A DNA stretch of 64,000 bases, from contig NZ_LGQW01000015.1 in the NCBI RefSeq assembly GCF_003116035.1, positions 3,424,646 to 3,488,645 of the forward strand, read 5' to 3'. The DNA comes from Azospirillum sp. TSH64 (lineage in GTDB: Bacteria; Pseudomonadota; Alphaproteobacteria; Azospirillales; Azospirillaceae). Shown here in pieces: positions 26,492 to 36,292 of the stretch (positions within the stretch are counted from its first letter, which is position 1; the number at the start of each line of letters is the position of its first letter). Below the pieces are notes generated by a model. That model was not told the origin of the DNA. It did not search any database and saw only the letters and a program-made list of their open reading frames with translations. The translations under genes and the position numbers were made by a program.

Positions 26492-27484
26492 ATGCCGGAC
26501 ACCATCCTGCCTTTTCAGCGACATCTGCCCGATCCGGAGGTGGTCGAACTGGGCGCGCTGGCTGCCCGCGCCGGCCTGATTTCCGCCGACCCGCTGCGCC
26601 AGCCGCTGGCCGAGGCGCGCGATGCGGCGGAGCGCTACCATGTCTTCCTCAACGGCCCGGCGCTGCCCGCCGCGCTGCCCGCCGACGTGCGGGAGGTGGT
26701 GACGGACGGCCCCGCCGGGCCTTTGCGCCTGCGCCTGATCCGGCCACCGGACGTGCCCGAGGATGGCCGGCCCCTGCCGGTGCTGATCTATTTTCACGGC
26801 GGCGGCTTCGTGGTCAATTCCATCGACACCCATGACCGGCTGCTCCGCCTGCTGGCCCGGCACAGCGGTGCGGCGGTCTGCGCCGTCGCCTACAGCCTCG
26901 CACCGGAGCGGCGCTTTCCCCATCAGCGGGGGGAGGCGCTGGCCGCCCTGCACTGGGTGGTCCGCCACGGTGCCGGCCATGGCCTCGACCCGGAACGGAT
27001 CGCCACCGGCGGCGATTCCGCGGGTGCCAATCTGGCGCTCGGCCTCGCCCTCGATGCGCGGGACGAGCCGGGACCGCCGCTGTCCTTCGTCCTGCTGCTC
27101 TACGGCATGTTCGCCCATGATTTCGACACCGAATCGCACCGGCTGTTCGGCGATGGGCGTTTCGGCCTGACGACGGAACGGATGCGCTGGTACTGGCAAC
27201 AGTATCTCGGCCATGGCGGGATCACCCGCGACCCCGCGGCGGCTCCGCTGCTCGCCGATCTGCGCGGGTTGCCGGCGCTGCACATTGCCGCTGCCGGGCT
27301 GGACTGCCTGCGCGACGACAGCCTGCGGTTGGCCCGGCGGCTGGAGCAGGCCCGGATCCCGCACCGGCTGGTCCTGCATAAAACCCTTCCCCACTCCTTC
27401 GCCAGCATGACCCGCCATGTCCGCAAGGCGGAGGCGGCGGTGATCCTGGCCGCCGATGCCGTCCGCCGGGCCCTGTGCCGCTGA
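26492..27484 (+). CDS. Alpha/beta hydrolase, hormone-sensitive-lipase (HSL) family
   Basis: 330-aa cytoplasmic esterase-like protein. The HSL oxyanion motif HGGGF (about 98-102) and nucleophile motif GDSAGAN (about 174) are present. The acid and histidine are likely in AAAGLDCLRDD and LPHSFASM. No signal peptide. It follows the XRE-cupin gene by 17 bases, so the pair may form a substrate-induced unit. Natural ester substrate unknown. Confidence 0.88.
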   Translation: MPDTILPFQRHLPDPEVVELGALAARAGLISADPLRQPLAEARDAAERYHVFLNGPALPAALPADVREVVTDGPAGPLRLRLIRPPDVPEDGRPLPVLIYFHGGGFVVNSIDTHDRLLRLLARHSGAAVCAVAYSLAPERRFPHQRGEALAALHWVVRHGAGHGLDPERIATGGDSAGANLALGLALDARDEPGPPLSFVLLLYGMFAHDFDTESHRLFGDGRFGLTTERMRWYWQQYLGHGGITRDPAAAPLLADLRGLPALHIAAAGLDCLRDDSLRLARRLEQARIPHRLVLHKTLPHSFASMTRHVRKAEAAVILAADAVRRALCR

Positions 27485-27671
27485 CTAACCCGCTGACCGT
27501 GCCGCTGAACGCCAGCCGTCCGTTTCCGAGCCATTGTCTGCTGCGCCCGTCCGGTTTGTCCGGGCGGGCGCAACATTTTCAGCCTGCCGGGCCGGTCGGA
27601 AGGCAATCCTGCTTGCCGACGCGCTGCACACTATGGTTGCATCGGTCGTTGCGATTGATCGGGGGCTCGAC

Positions 27672-28478
27672 ATGATCGAAAACGGTTCCTCGATTCTGGA
27701 GCGCCACAAGGTCAGCGTGGTCGGATCGGGGGCGGAGACGCTGGTCCTCATTCCCGGATTCGGCACGGAACAGTCGGCGTGGCGCCACGTCGTGGAGGCG
27801 ATGCGGGACCGCTATCGCATCGTGCTGTTCGACCTGGCCGGGATCGGTCCCGGCGGCCAGATGCATTACGACCATGCCAGATACGCCACGCTGGACGCCT
27901 ATGCCCGCGATGTGGTGGCCATCCTCGAAACCCTCTGGATCGGGAAGTGCATCTGCATCGGTCATTCGGTGGCGGGGATGGTGGCGGTGCTTGCCTCGAT
28001 CAGGATGCCGACCCTGTTCACCAAGCTGGTCCTGCTGGGCGGATCGGCCTGCTATCGCAATGTCGGCGACTATCATGGCGGCTTCGACCCCGCCGGCATC
28101 GATGCCCTGATCGACAACGCCACGCAGGATTACATGCGGTGGACCGTCCAATTCGGCGAGCTGGTCGTCTCCCGCCCGGCGGAGGACCCGGTCGTGCGGG
28201 AATTCGCCGCCTCGCTGCGGGCGATGCGTCCGGACATGGCGCTGTCGCTGCTGCTGACCGTGCTGCGCAGCGATGTCCGCAGCCGTCTTGCCGAGGTGAC
28301 GGTGCCCGCCGTCATCCTGCAAGCCCGGGAGGACGCCGCGGTGCCCCGTGAAGCGGCGGAATATCTGCGCGACCATTTGTCGGGCAGCGTTCTGGAGATC
28401 CTGGACGCAGCCGGGCATCTGCCCCACCTGTCGGCGCCCGGAATGGTGATCGCGGCGCTCGACCGCCATCTCTCCTGA
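27672..28478 (+). CDS. RsbQ-like alpha/beta hydrolase
   Basis: 268 aa, the length of Bacillus RsbQ. Nucleophile elbow GHSVAGMVA (about Ser98) and C-terminal histidine in DAAGHLPHLSAP. Segments typical of the family are NVVGSG-like VSVVGSGAETLVLIPGFGTEQSAWRHV and DYHGGFDPAGIDALID. Start at 27672 (MIENGSSILERHKV) matches the family. RsbQ normally works with the phosphatase RsbP in stress signalling, and other members are ligand-binding hydrolases. No rsbP is next to it, so signalling or plain hydrolase function is open. Confidence 0.8.
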   Translation: MIENGSSILERHKVSVVGSGAETLVLIPGFGTEQSAWRHVVEAMRDRYRIVLFDLAGIGPGGQMHYDHARYATLDAYARDVVAILETLWIGKCICIGHSVAGMVAVLASIRMPTLFTKLVLLGGSACYRNVGDYHGGFDPAGIDALIDNATQDYMRWTVQFGELVVSRPAEDPVVREFAASLRAMRPDMALSLLLTVLRSDVRSRLAEVTVPAVILQAREDAAVPREAAEYLRDHLSGSVLEILDAAGHLPHLSAPGMVIAALDRHLS

Positions 28479-28685
28479 ATTCGCTAAATTAGTGATTGCA
28501 AAGCGGAAATCCCGCATCGAAGGCCCAGACCCTAAACCAAGGTCTAGGGTCGCTCGACCTAAACACTGCCGGGGTTAATCTGTGTCTAGTGGTGTGCGGC
28601 ACATCGTCGCGTTTACTCTGTGTGGGCAAGCCGGGCGGCCCTTCCTCTCCGTGGGAAGATGCGCGCCAGCCAACGGAGACGCCCC

Positions 28686-29642
28686 ATGGCCTCGACCCGC
28701 CAGTCCAATCTGCGGATGCGCTACGTTCCGACGCCGGATGAGCCGGAGGTGCTGATCCTCGGCTCGGGCAGCGGCATGCTGGGGGTTGCACGGATCCGCT
28801 GCATGGCTGGCGGCGTCGGCCATTTCAGCCCGGTGTCGGAGGACGCCTTTCTGGTCAGCCATCACCTGTCCAATTTCCATTCCGACGTCTGGGTCGACGG
28901 CCGGCTGGTGGAAAAGCCCGCCGACATCGCCGGGCTGACCTCGATCCACGACTACCGCCGCAGGATCGACTGCCACATGCACACGGCGTTCGACACGCTG
29001 ACCTTCCATCTGCCCCGCGCGGTGCTGGAAAGCGCCTGCCCCGAGGTGCATGGCGGCCGGCTGGAGGATCTGTCGATTGCACCCAGCAGTCCGGTCGACG
29101 ATCCGACCGTGCGGGCGCTGGCATCGGCCATCCTGCCGACGCTGGAATTTCCCGAGCGGATCAGCCTGCTGTATCTCGACCATGTCTGTTCGGCGCTGGC
29201 GACCCATGTCGTGACCGCCTATGGCCGGGTGAGCGCCGCCAGGACCGGGGGCATGCTGGCGCCCTGGCAGGAGAGGCGGGTGAAGGAGATGATCGCCGCC
29301 AATCTCGACGGCGAGATCCGGCTGGCCGATCTTGCCGCCGAATGCCGGCTGTCGGTCGGGCATTTCGTGCGCGCCTTCCGCCGTACCGCCAACACCACGC
29401 CCTACCAGTGGCTGCTGCACCGGCGGATCGACCATGCGAAGACGCTGATGCGCGACGGATCCCGGACCCTGGCCGATGTGGCGTTGGCCTGCGGCTTCGC
29501 CGACCAGAGCCATTTCACCCGCACCTTCAGCCGTCTGGTCGGCATTTCGCCGCGCAGCTGGCGGCGGCGCAATGCCGGTGCCGATACCGTCCTGCCGGCG
29601 GGCCGCTCGTCCCATGCGCCCGCCGAAATCCCCTGTGCCTGA
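28686..29642 (+). CDS. AraC-family transcriptional regulator
   Basis: 318 aa. The C-terminal AraC/XylS domain (about 198-300) contains both helix-turn-helix units: LADLAAECRLSVGHFVRAFRR and LADVALACGFADQSHFTRTF, ending in GISPRSWRR. The N-terminal half (1-190) is a variable sensor with no recognised motif. Start 28686 has GGAG eight bases upstream. It lies 87 bases before the giant sensor kinase gene in the same direction and may regulate it or be independent. Confidence 0.9.
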   Translation: MASTRQSNLRMRYVPTPDEPEVLILGSGSGMLGVARIRCMAGGVGHFSPVSEDAFLVSHHLSNFHSDVWVDGRLVEKPADIAGLTSIHDYRRRIDCHMHTAFDTLTFHLPRAVLESACPEVHGGRLEDLSIAPSSPVDDPTVRALASAILPTLEFPERISLLYLDHVCSALATHVVTAYGRVSAARTGGMLAPWQERRVKEMIAANLDGEIRLADLAAECRLSVGHFVRAFRRTANTTPYQWLLHRRIDHAKTLMRDGSRTLADVALACGFADQSHFTRTFSRLVGISPRSWRRRNAGADTVLPAGRSSHAPAEIPCA

Positions 29643-29729
29643 TCGTCCTGCCGGCACGCCGCGGCAATTTCCCCAACTGCGGCGGAATGCCGCTATCCTG
29701 CCGAGGCTGCGCTGGGGAAGGGCCGTTTC

Positions 29730-32700
29730 ATGGAGTCGAGTCTGGACCATCTGACGGAGACGGGTTCCGGCACCCACGCGCTCGGCGGCGATGGGGAAAC
29801 CCGGCTGCTGCGGGTGACGCGGCCGGGCCAGCCTTTTCCGATCCTGGCGCGCATGGCGGAACCGGGCGTGCCCGCCGATGCCGTGCTCGCCCGCCTGCGG
29901 CAGGAGCATGACCTGTCGCCGCTGCTCGACCCCGCCTGGGCGGTGAAGCCGCTCGAACTGCTGCGCCATGGCGCCGTGCCGGTGCTGACCCTGGCCGATC
30001 CGGGCGGGCAGCCGCTGCCGGCGCTGTCGCTGTCCGCGCCTGCCGTATCCGACGGGGCATTCCGTCAGCGGCTGTCCCTGGCGATCCGCATCGCCGCCGC
30101 GGTGGCGCGGCTGCACCGCCGCGGGATCCTGCATGGCGACCTGCGGCCCTTCAACCTGCTGGTCGGGGAGGATGGCGCGGTGCGGCTGACCGGCTTCGGC
30201 CGTGCCGCCGCCCTGTCGGCCCCGCAACGGCAGGAGGTGGAGCGGCCGGCGGCGCTGCTGCCCTACATGGCGCCCGAGCAGTCGGGGCGGATGAACCGCC
30301 CGGTCGACCGGCGCAGCGACCTCTATGCCCTGGGCGTCACGCTCTATGAGCTGTTCACGGGAGAGCTGCCCTTCGCCGCCCGCGATGCGATGGAATGGGT
30401 CCACAGCCATCTCGCCCGCGCGCCGATCCCGCCGGCCACCCATGTCCCGGACCTGCCGCCGGCAATGTCCGGCATCCTGCTTCGGCTGCTCGCCAAGACG
30501 GCGGAGGACCGCTACCAGACCGCCGACGGCCTTGTCCGCGACCTCACCCACGCGCTCCAGCTTTGGGATGGGCAGGGCCGCATCCCGGCCTTCCCGCCCG
30601 GCGGCCGCGACCTGCCGGAGGGGCTGGAGCCGCCATCCTCGCTCTATGGCCGGGAGGAGCCGGTGGCCATGCTCCAGGCCGCCTTCGATCGGGTCGCCGG
30701 GCGGGGCCAAATGGGCATCGTGCTGATTTCCGGCCGGTCCGGCGTGGGGAAGTCGGCGGTCGTCCATGCGCTGGAGGAACAGCTGGTGCCGCCGCGCGGC
30801 CTGTTCGCCGCCGGAAAGTTCGACCAGGGCCGCCGCGACCTCCCCTATGCCAGCCTGGCGGAGGCCTTCCGCGGACTGGTCACGCGCATCCTCGCCCTGC
30901 CGGTCCCGCACCGCGACCAGTGGAGCCGCGGTCTCGGCGACGCGGTCGGCGACGGCGGCGCGCTGATGACCGCCCTGATCCCCAACCTCGCCCTGCTGAT
31001 CGGCGAACAGCCGCCGGTGCCGCCGCTGCCGCCGCAGGAGGCGCAGAACCGCTTCGACCTGCTGTTCCGCCGCGTGCTCCAGCTCTTCGCCCGCGCCGAC
31101 CACCCGCTGGTGCTGTTCCTCGACGATCTGCAATGGCTGGACCGCGCGACGCTCGATCTGCTGAACCGGCTGGTCGCCGACGGCGGCATCGCTCATCTGC
31201 TGCTGATCGGCGCCTACCGCAGCGACGAGGTCGGGCCGGACCATCCGCTTGCCGCCCTGATGGAGCGGATCAGGCGTTCCGCGGCCGAGCCTGCCGAAGC
31301 GGACATCGATTGCTGCGAGATCGCGCTGGGGCCGCTGTCGTCCGACGACCTGCGGCGGATGGTTTCCGACAGCCTGGGCCGCAGGCCGGACGAGGTGGCG
31401 GCGCTGGCCGCCCTGCTGGAGGAGCGGACCGGCGGCAACGCCTTCTTCGCCGTGCAGCTTCTGACCGCGCTGGAGCGCTCCGGCCGGCTGTGGTTCGACC
31501 GCGAGGCGAAGCGCTGGGACTGGGACATGGCGGCGGTGGAGACGGCACGGTCGGGCGCCGGCATCGCCACCTTGATGACCGAGCGGCTCGGGCGCTTCCC
31601 GGCGCGGGCGCGCGACCTGCTGGCCCGGCTTGCCGCGCTGGGCGCCAGCGCTCCCCTCGCCACCCTGGCGCTTGCCGCCGGCCTGACGGAGGCGGAAACC
31701 GAGCGCGACCTGGAGCCGGTGCTGGCCGAAGGGCTGATCCTGCGCAGCGACGGCGGCTACCGCTTCCTCCACGACCGGGTGCAGGAGGGGGCCTATGCGC
31801 TGGTGCCGGCCGAGGGGCGCGGCAGGCTCCATCTCGACGTTGCCCGTGCGTTGCATCGCGGCTTCGCCGCCGATCTGTCGGGAGGGCGGCTGTTCGCGCT
31901 GGTCGGGCAGTATGACCGCTGCCTTTCCCTGATCCAGGACGGGCGCGAGCGGGAGGAGGTGGCGACGCTCCACCTCGCCGCCGGTCATCAGGCCAAGGCC
32001 GCCAGCGCCCACGGCTCCGCACTGGCCTATGCGCTGGCCGGACTCCGCCTGCTGGAGGGCGGCCAGTGGGAGCGGCGGCACCGGCTGGCCTTCGCGCTGG
32101 AACATCTCCAGGCGGAATGCGAGTTCCTCAGCGGCGACCTGCAACGGGCGGAGCTGCGGCTTCTCGGGCTGGCCGGGCGGAGCGTTTGTCCGGCCGACCG
32201 CGCCGCCATCACCGCCCTGCTGGTGACCGTCTACACCGCCATCGACCGCAGCGACCGCGCCATCGACGCCTGCCTCGCCTATCTGCGCGGCGCCGGCATC
32301 GACTGGCCGGCCCATCCGCCGGCCGCCCTGGCCCATGAGGAGTATGCGCGGCTGCGCGAGGCCATCGGCGGCCGGCCGATCAGTTCGCTGGCGGCGCTGT
32401 CGGCGGTGAACGATCCCGACAGCCGGGCGACGCTGGACGTGCTGGCGGCCGCCTTGCCGCCGGCCTTCTTCAGCGACCGCAACCTCGTCTGCCTGATCCT
32501 CTGCCGGATGGCGAACCTGACGCTCCGGCATGGGCGCAGCGACGCCTCCGCCCTGGGCTTCGCCTATCTCGGCATGATGGCCGGCCCCTATTTCGGCGAT
32601 TATGACGCCGGCTATGCGTTCGGCCGGCTCGGCTACGATCTGGCGGAGCGGCACGGGCGGACGCGCTACCGGGCGCGGGTGCTGATGACCTTCGCCTATC

Positions 32701-34775
32701 ATGTCGTGCCCTGGACCCGCGACATCCGCAGCGAGCGGCCGTTGCTCCTGCGCGCCTTCGAGGAGGCGCGGGAGGCCGGCGACGTCACCTATGGCGGCTT
32801 CACCAGCGTAACGCTGGTCACCAGCATGCTGGCGTCGGGCGATCCGCTGGCGACGGTGCAGCGCACGGCGGAGGCTCGGCTCGCCTATGTGCGGCAGGTG
32901 AAGTTCGGGCTGTGCGCCGACATCCTGACCACCCAGCTGCAACTCGTGCGTGCCTTGCGCGGGCGGACCGGCGAGCTCGGCTCCTTCGACGGGCGCGGCT
33001 TCGACAATGCCGCCTTCGAGGCGCGGCTGCTGGCCAACCCCAGCCTGGACATCGCCACCTGCTGGCACTGGATCCGCACGCTCCAGCTCCGCTGCATCGC
33101 CGGCGACATGGCGGCGGCGGTCGAGGCGGCGGAACGGGCGGAGGGGCTTTTGTGGACCACCTCGGGCCATTGGGAAATGGCGGAGTTCCATTTCCACGCC
33201 GCCCTGGCCAGGGCCGGGGCGATGGAGGGGGTGAAGCCGGAGGAGCGCGCCCGGCATGCCGTGGCGCTGTCCCGCCATCTCAACCAGCTGCGCGAATGGG
33301 CCGGCCACAGCCCCGACAGCTTCGACGCGCGCTTCGCCCTAGCGGAGGCGGAGGCGGCACGCACGCAGGGGCGGACCGAGGATGCGATGCGCGGCTACGA
33401 CCGCGCCGTCCTGGCCGCCCGCCGCAACGCCCTGCCGCATGTGGAGGCGCTGGCCCATGAATGTGCCGCCGGCCTCTACCGCCGGATGGGTATTCCCACG
33501 CTGGAGCTGGCTTGCATCCGCGAGGCGGCCGACCGCTATGGCCGCTGGGGGGCGACGGCCAAGGTCCGGCAGCTCGCCCGCCGCCATCCCTCCCTGACCC
33601 TGGAGTCGGGCGAGGCGGTGATGCCGGAGGCCCCGCGCGGGTTCGATGGGGTCGATCTGGCCTCTCTCCTGGAGACGCTGCGCACCGTTTCCGATCAGGC
33701 TGGCGTGGAGCAGCTGACCACCACCCTGCTGACCCTGGTGCTGGAACATGCCGGCGCCAGCCGCGGCCTGCTGATCCTCGCCCGCGGCGAACGGCTGCGG
33801 GTGGAGGCGGAGGCGACCATCGGCCTCTATGGCGTGTCGGTCCGGCTGGTGCAGGAGGATGCCGATCGCTTCCCGCTGCCCCACACCATCATCCATGGCG
33901 CCGTCCGCGACCAGGAGGCGGTGATCGTCGACGACACCCGCGCCGCCGGCCCGCTGTCCGCCGACCCCTATTTCCAGGAGACGGAGGCGCGCTCCATCCT
34001 GTGCCTGCCGCTGGTCCGCCGCCGCCGTGTCGTCGGGCTGCTGCATCTGGAGAATGCGCTGGCGACCTACGCCTTCACCCCGCAGCGGGTCAATGTGCTG
34101 ACCCTGCTCGGCGCCCAGGCGGCGGCCTCGCTGGAGACGGCGACGCTGGAGGAGAAGGACGCGCTGCTGAAGGAAATCCACCACCGGGTGAAGAACAACC
34201 TCCAGCTCGTCACCAGCCTGCTCAACCTTCAATCCCGCCGCATCGAGGACAAGGCGGTGGCAGCCTTGTTCGCCGACAGCCGCGACCGCGTGCGCTCGAT
34301 GGCGATGGTGCACGAAAGCCTCTACCGCCTTGGCAATTTCGCCTGGGTGCCGATGCGCGAGCATCTGGAATCGGTCTGTGCCCATCTGCTGCGCGCCTAT
34401 TCCCGAAATGCCGGGGCGGTGCGGCTGGAGACCGAACTGGACGACCTGAAGCTTGACCTCGACCGCGCGGTGCCCTGCGGGCTGATCGTCAACGAGCTGG
34501 TCTCCAACGCGCTGAAGCATGCCTTTCCGGGCGGGCAGGGCGGGGTCCTGCGGATCGCCCTGACCACCGACGGGCAGGAGTGCCGCCTGTCCGTTCGCGA
34601 CGACGGCGTGGGCTTGCCCGACGGATGCGATCCCGATAGGATGGAGTCCGTAGGCTTTCAGCTTGTTTCGGACTTGACCAGTCAGTTGCACGGTGCATTG
34701 AAGTACAGGTCGGGTGCAGGTTCTGAATTCATCGTTACCTTTCCTTTGAAGGGGCGCAATCGGGGAAGTCAATGA
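29730..34775 (+). CDS. Giant sensor histidine kinase: pseudokinase, AAA ATPase, GAF, HisKA_2/HATPase
   Basis: 1681 aa, cytoplasmic. Domains: (a) Ser/Thr-kinase-like domain about 30-280 with HGDLRPFNLL (Asp137) and MAPEQSGRMN, but the DFG motif reads GFG (Gly155) and no clear VAIK lysine is found, so it is probably catalytically dead. (b) AAA/STAND ATPase about 305-680, with Walker A GRSGVGKSAVV (Lys341) and Walker B LVLFLDDLQWLD. (c) A long helical TPR-like region about 700-1290. (d) GAF domain about 1325-1470. (e) HisKA_2 with EIHHRVKNN (His1484/1485) and HATPase (NELVSNALKHAF). It overlaps the next gene by four bases (ATGA). Such multidomain kinases integrate signals through an ATP-driven scaffold; the input is unknown. 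Confidence 0.88.
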   Translation: MESSLDHLTETGSGTHALGGDGETRLLRVTRPGQPFPILARMAEPGVPADAVLARLRQEHDLSPLLDPAWAVKPLELLRHGAVPVLTLADPGGQPLPALSLSAPAVSDGAFRQRLSLAIRIAAAVARLHRRGILHGDLRPFNLLVGEDGAVRLTGFGRAAALSAPQRQEVERPAALLPYMAPEQSGRMNRPVDRRSDLYALGVTLYELFTGELPFAARDAMEWVHSHLARAPIPPATHVPDLPPAMSGILLRLLAKTAEDRYQTADGLVRDLTHALQLWDGQGRIPAFPPGGRDLPEGLEPPSSLYGREEPVAMLQAAFDRVAGRGQMGIVLISGRSGVGKSAVVHALEEQLVPPRGLFAAGKFDQGRRDLPYASLAEAFRGLVTRILALPVPHRDQWSRGLGDAVGDGGALMTALIPNLALLIGEQPPVPPLPPQEAQNRFDLLFRRVLQLFARADHPLVLFLDDLQWLDRATLDLLNRLVADGGIAHLLLIGAYRSDEVGPDHPLAALMERIRRSAAEPAEADIDCCEIALGPLSSDDLRRMVSDSLGRRPDEVAALAALLEERTGGNAFFAVQLLTALERSGRLWFDREAKRWDWDMAAVETARSGAGIATLMTERLGRFPARARDLLARLAALGASAPLATLALAAGLTEAETERDLEPVLAEGLILRSDGGYRFLHDRVQEGAYALVPAEGRGRLHLDVARALHRGFAADLSGGRLFALVGQYDRCLSLIQDGREREEVATLHLAAGHQAKAASAHGSALAYALAGLRLLEGGQWERRHRLAFALEHLQAECEFLSGDLQRAELRLLGLAGRSVCPADRAAITALLVTVYTAIDRSDRAIDACLAYLRGAGIDWPAHPPAALAHEEYARLREAIGGRPISSLAALSAVNDPDSRATLDVLAAALPPAFFSDRNLVCLILCRMANLTLRHGRSDASALGFAYLGMMAGPYFGDYDAGYAFGRLGYDLAERHGRTRYRARVLMTFAYHVVPWTRDIRSERPLLLRAFEEAREAGDVTYGGFTSVTLVTSMLASGDPLATVQRTAEARLAYVRQVKFGLCADILTTQLQLVRALRGRTGELGSFDGRGFDNAAFEARLLANPSLDIATCWHWIRTLQLRCIAGDMAAAVEAAERAEGLLWTTSGHWEMAEFHFHAALARAGAMEGVKPEERARHAVALSRHLNQLREWAGHSPDSFDARFALAEAEAARTQGRTEDAMRGYDRAVLAARRNALPHVEALAHECAAGLYRRMGIPTLELACIREAADRYGRWGATAKVRQLARRHPSLTLESGEAVMPEAPRGFDGVDLASLLETLRTVSDQAGVEQLTTTLLTLVLEHAGASRGLLILARGERLRVEAEATIGLYGVSVRLVQEDADRFPLPHTIIHGAVRDQEAVIVDDTRAAGPLSADPYFQETEARSILCLPLVRRRRVVGLLHLENALATYAFTPQRVNVLTLLGAQAAASLETATLEEKDALLKEIHHRVKNNLQLVTSLLNLQSRRIEDKAVAALFADSRDRVRSMAMVHESLYRLGNFAWVPMREHLESVCAHLLRAYSRNAGAVRLETELDDLKLDLDRAVPCGLIVNELVSNALKHAFPGGQGGVLRIALTTDGQECRLSVRDDGVGLPDGCDPDRMESVGFQLVSDLTSQLHGALKYRSGAGSEFIVTFPLKGRNRGSQ

Positions 34776-36292
34776 TCGCGGCACGCATTCTGATCGTCGA
34801 AGACGACCGTATCGTTGCGCGCGATATTCAGCATCAACTGTCCCGTATGGGCCATGTGGTTGTCGGCATGTCCGCCAGCGGCGAGGATGCCGTCCGGATG
34901 GCGTGCAGCCAGCAGCCCGATCTCGTCCTGATGGACATCCGCCTGGAGGGGGAGATGGATGGGATCGAGGCGGCGCGCCGGATCCGCGACGCCCACCGCA
35001 TCCCCATCGTCTTCCTGACCGCCTATGCCAACGACGAGGTCGTGCATCGCGCCAGCCTGACGGAGCCCTTCGGCTATCTGCTGAAGCCCTTTGAAGAGCC
35101 GCAGATGCGCACCGTGATCCAGATGGCGCTGTACAAGCATGCCAGCGACACCCGGCTGCGCCTCAGCGAACGGCGCTATGCCGCGACGCTGGCCAGCATC
35201 CGCGACGGCGTCATTCTGTGCAACCGCGACGGCCGGGTCGATTTCATGAACCGCGCGGCGGAGACGATGACCGGCTGGACCGCCGCGGAGGCCGCCGGGC
35301 AGCCGCTGTCCGCCGTCTTCGTCGTGGTCGACGAGGAAACGCAGCAGCCGCTGGAGGATTTCTCCGCCGTCGTCCTGCGCAGCGGCGACTTCGCCCCGCC
35401 GGAGCGGCAATCCCGCCTGCTGCCGCGCGGCGGCGATGCGGATGCCTTGCCGGCCGGGATCGTCGTCGAGGAGCGCTGCTCCGCCATCATCGACGACCGT
35501 GGGGATTTCGTCGGATCGATCCTGGTGTTCCGCGATCTGACCCAGCGCCGCCGGATCGCCGAGGCCCTGCGCACGGCCCAGGCCGACCTCGCCCATATCG
35601 GCCGGCTGACCATGATGGGAGAGCTGGCCGCCGCCGTCGCGCATGAGGTGAACCAGCCGCTGATGGCGATCGTCACCAATGCCGGAACCTGCCTCCAGCA
35701 CCTGTCGCAGCCTCAGCCCGACCTCGACAAGACCCGCATGATGGTTGAGCGGATCGTGCGCGACGCCCAGCGGGCCGGCGACGTGGTGCGCAGCATCCGT
35801 GCGCTGGCCCGCCGGACTCCGGTCGATCCCGGCTGGGTCGACATCGGCGCGCTGACTACCGACACGCTGGAACTGGTGCGGGCCGAGCTGCGCCGCGGCC
35901 GCATCACGGTGGAAACCGATCTCCAGGCCGGTCCGCCCTGGGTCCATGGCGACCGGGTGCAGTTGCAGCAGCTCGTCCTCAATCTGGTGATGAACGCCAT
36001 CGAGGCGATGTCCGCCGAAGATCTGCCCGAACGGCGGCTGCGCATCGTCACCGGCAGCGACGACGGCTGGATCCGCGTCCGGGTCGAGGACAGCGGGCCG
36101 GGCATCGCCGACACCGACATCGACGCCATCTTCCGTGCCCTGTACACCACCAAGCCCGACGGGCTGGGCATGGGCCTGTCGATCAGCCGGTCGATCGTCG
36201 AGCTGCATGGCGGACGGCTGACCGCGGCGCCCGGCACGCCGGGCGGGAGCGTGTTCGAGTTCGTGCTGCCCGTATCGCCCGGAGGGAAGTGA
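34772..36292 (+). CDS. Receiver-PAS-histidine kinase
   Basis: 506 aa. Receiver domain 5-120 with acidic pocket VEDD and phospho-acceptor Asp55 (LVLMDIRL). A PAS domain (about 135-260) follows. The HisKA domain has His291 (AVAHEVNQPLMAI, the FixL/DctS type) and the HATPase domain has NLVMNAIEAM and GLGMGLSISRSIVE. Its start overlaps the upstream kinase stop (ATGA). The receiver could accept phosphate from the giant kinase and pass the signal to its own transmitter and the FixJ-like regulator downstream. Relay order is inferred. Confidence 0.9.
   Translation: MIAARILIVEDDRIVARDIQHQLSRMGHVVVGMSASGEDAVRMACSQQPDLVLMDIRLEGEMDGIEAARRIRDAHRIPIVFLTAYANDEVVHRASLTEPFGYLLKPFEEPQMRTVIQMALYKHASDTRLRLSERRYAATLASIRDGVILCNRDGRVDFMNRAAETMTGWTAAEAAGQPLSAVFVVVDEETQQPLEDFSAVVLRSGDFAPPERQSRLLPRGGDADALPAGIVVEERCSAIIDDRGDFVGSILVFRDLTQRRRIAEALRTAQADLAHIGRLTMMGELAAAVAHEVNQPLMAIVTNAGTCLQHLSQPQPDLDKTRMMVERIVRDAQRAGDVVRSIRALARRTPVDPGWVDIGALTTDTLELVRAELRRGRITVETDLQAGPPWVHGDRVQLQQLVLNLVMNAIEAMSAEDLPERRLRIVTGSDDGWIRVRVEDSGPGIADTDIDAIFRALYTTKPDGLGMGLSISRSIVELHGGRLTAAPGTPGGSVFEFVLPVSPGGK

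Noticed and set aside
28575..33308. Very long open frame (about 1577 codons) on the minus strand opposite the giant sensor kinase
   Set aside because: Its translation is low-complexity (His, Arg, Gly, Ala rich) with no domains, and it is the mirror of a high-GC coding frame. The plus-strand protein has clear kinase, ATPase and histidine-kinase motifs.
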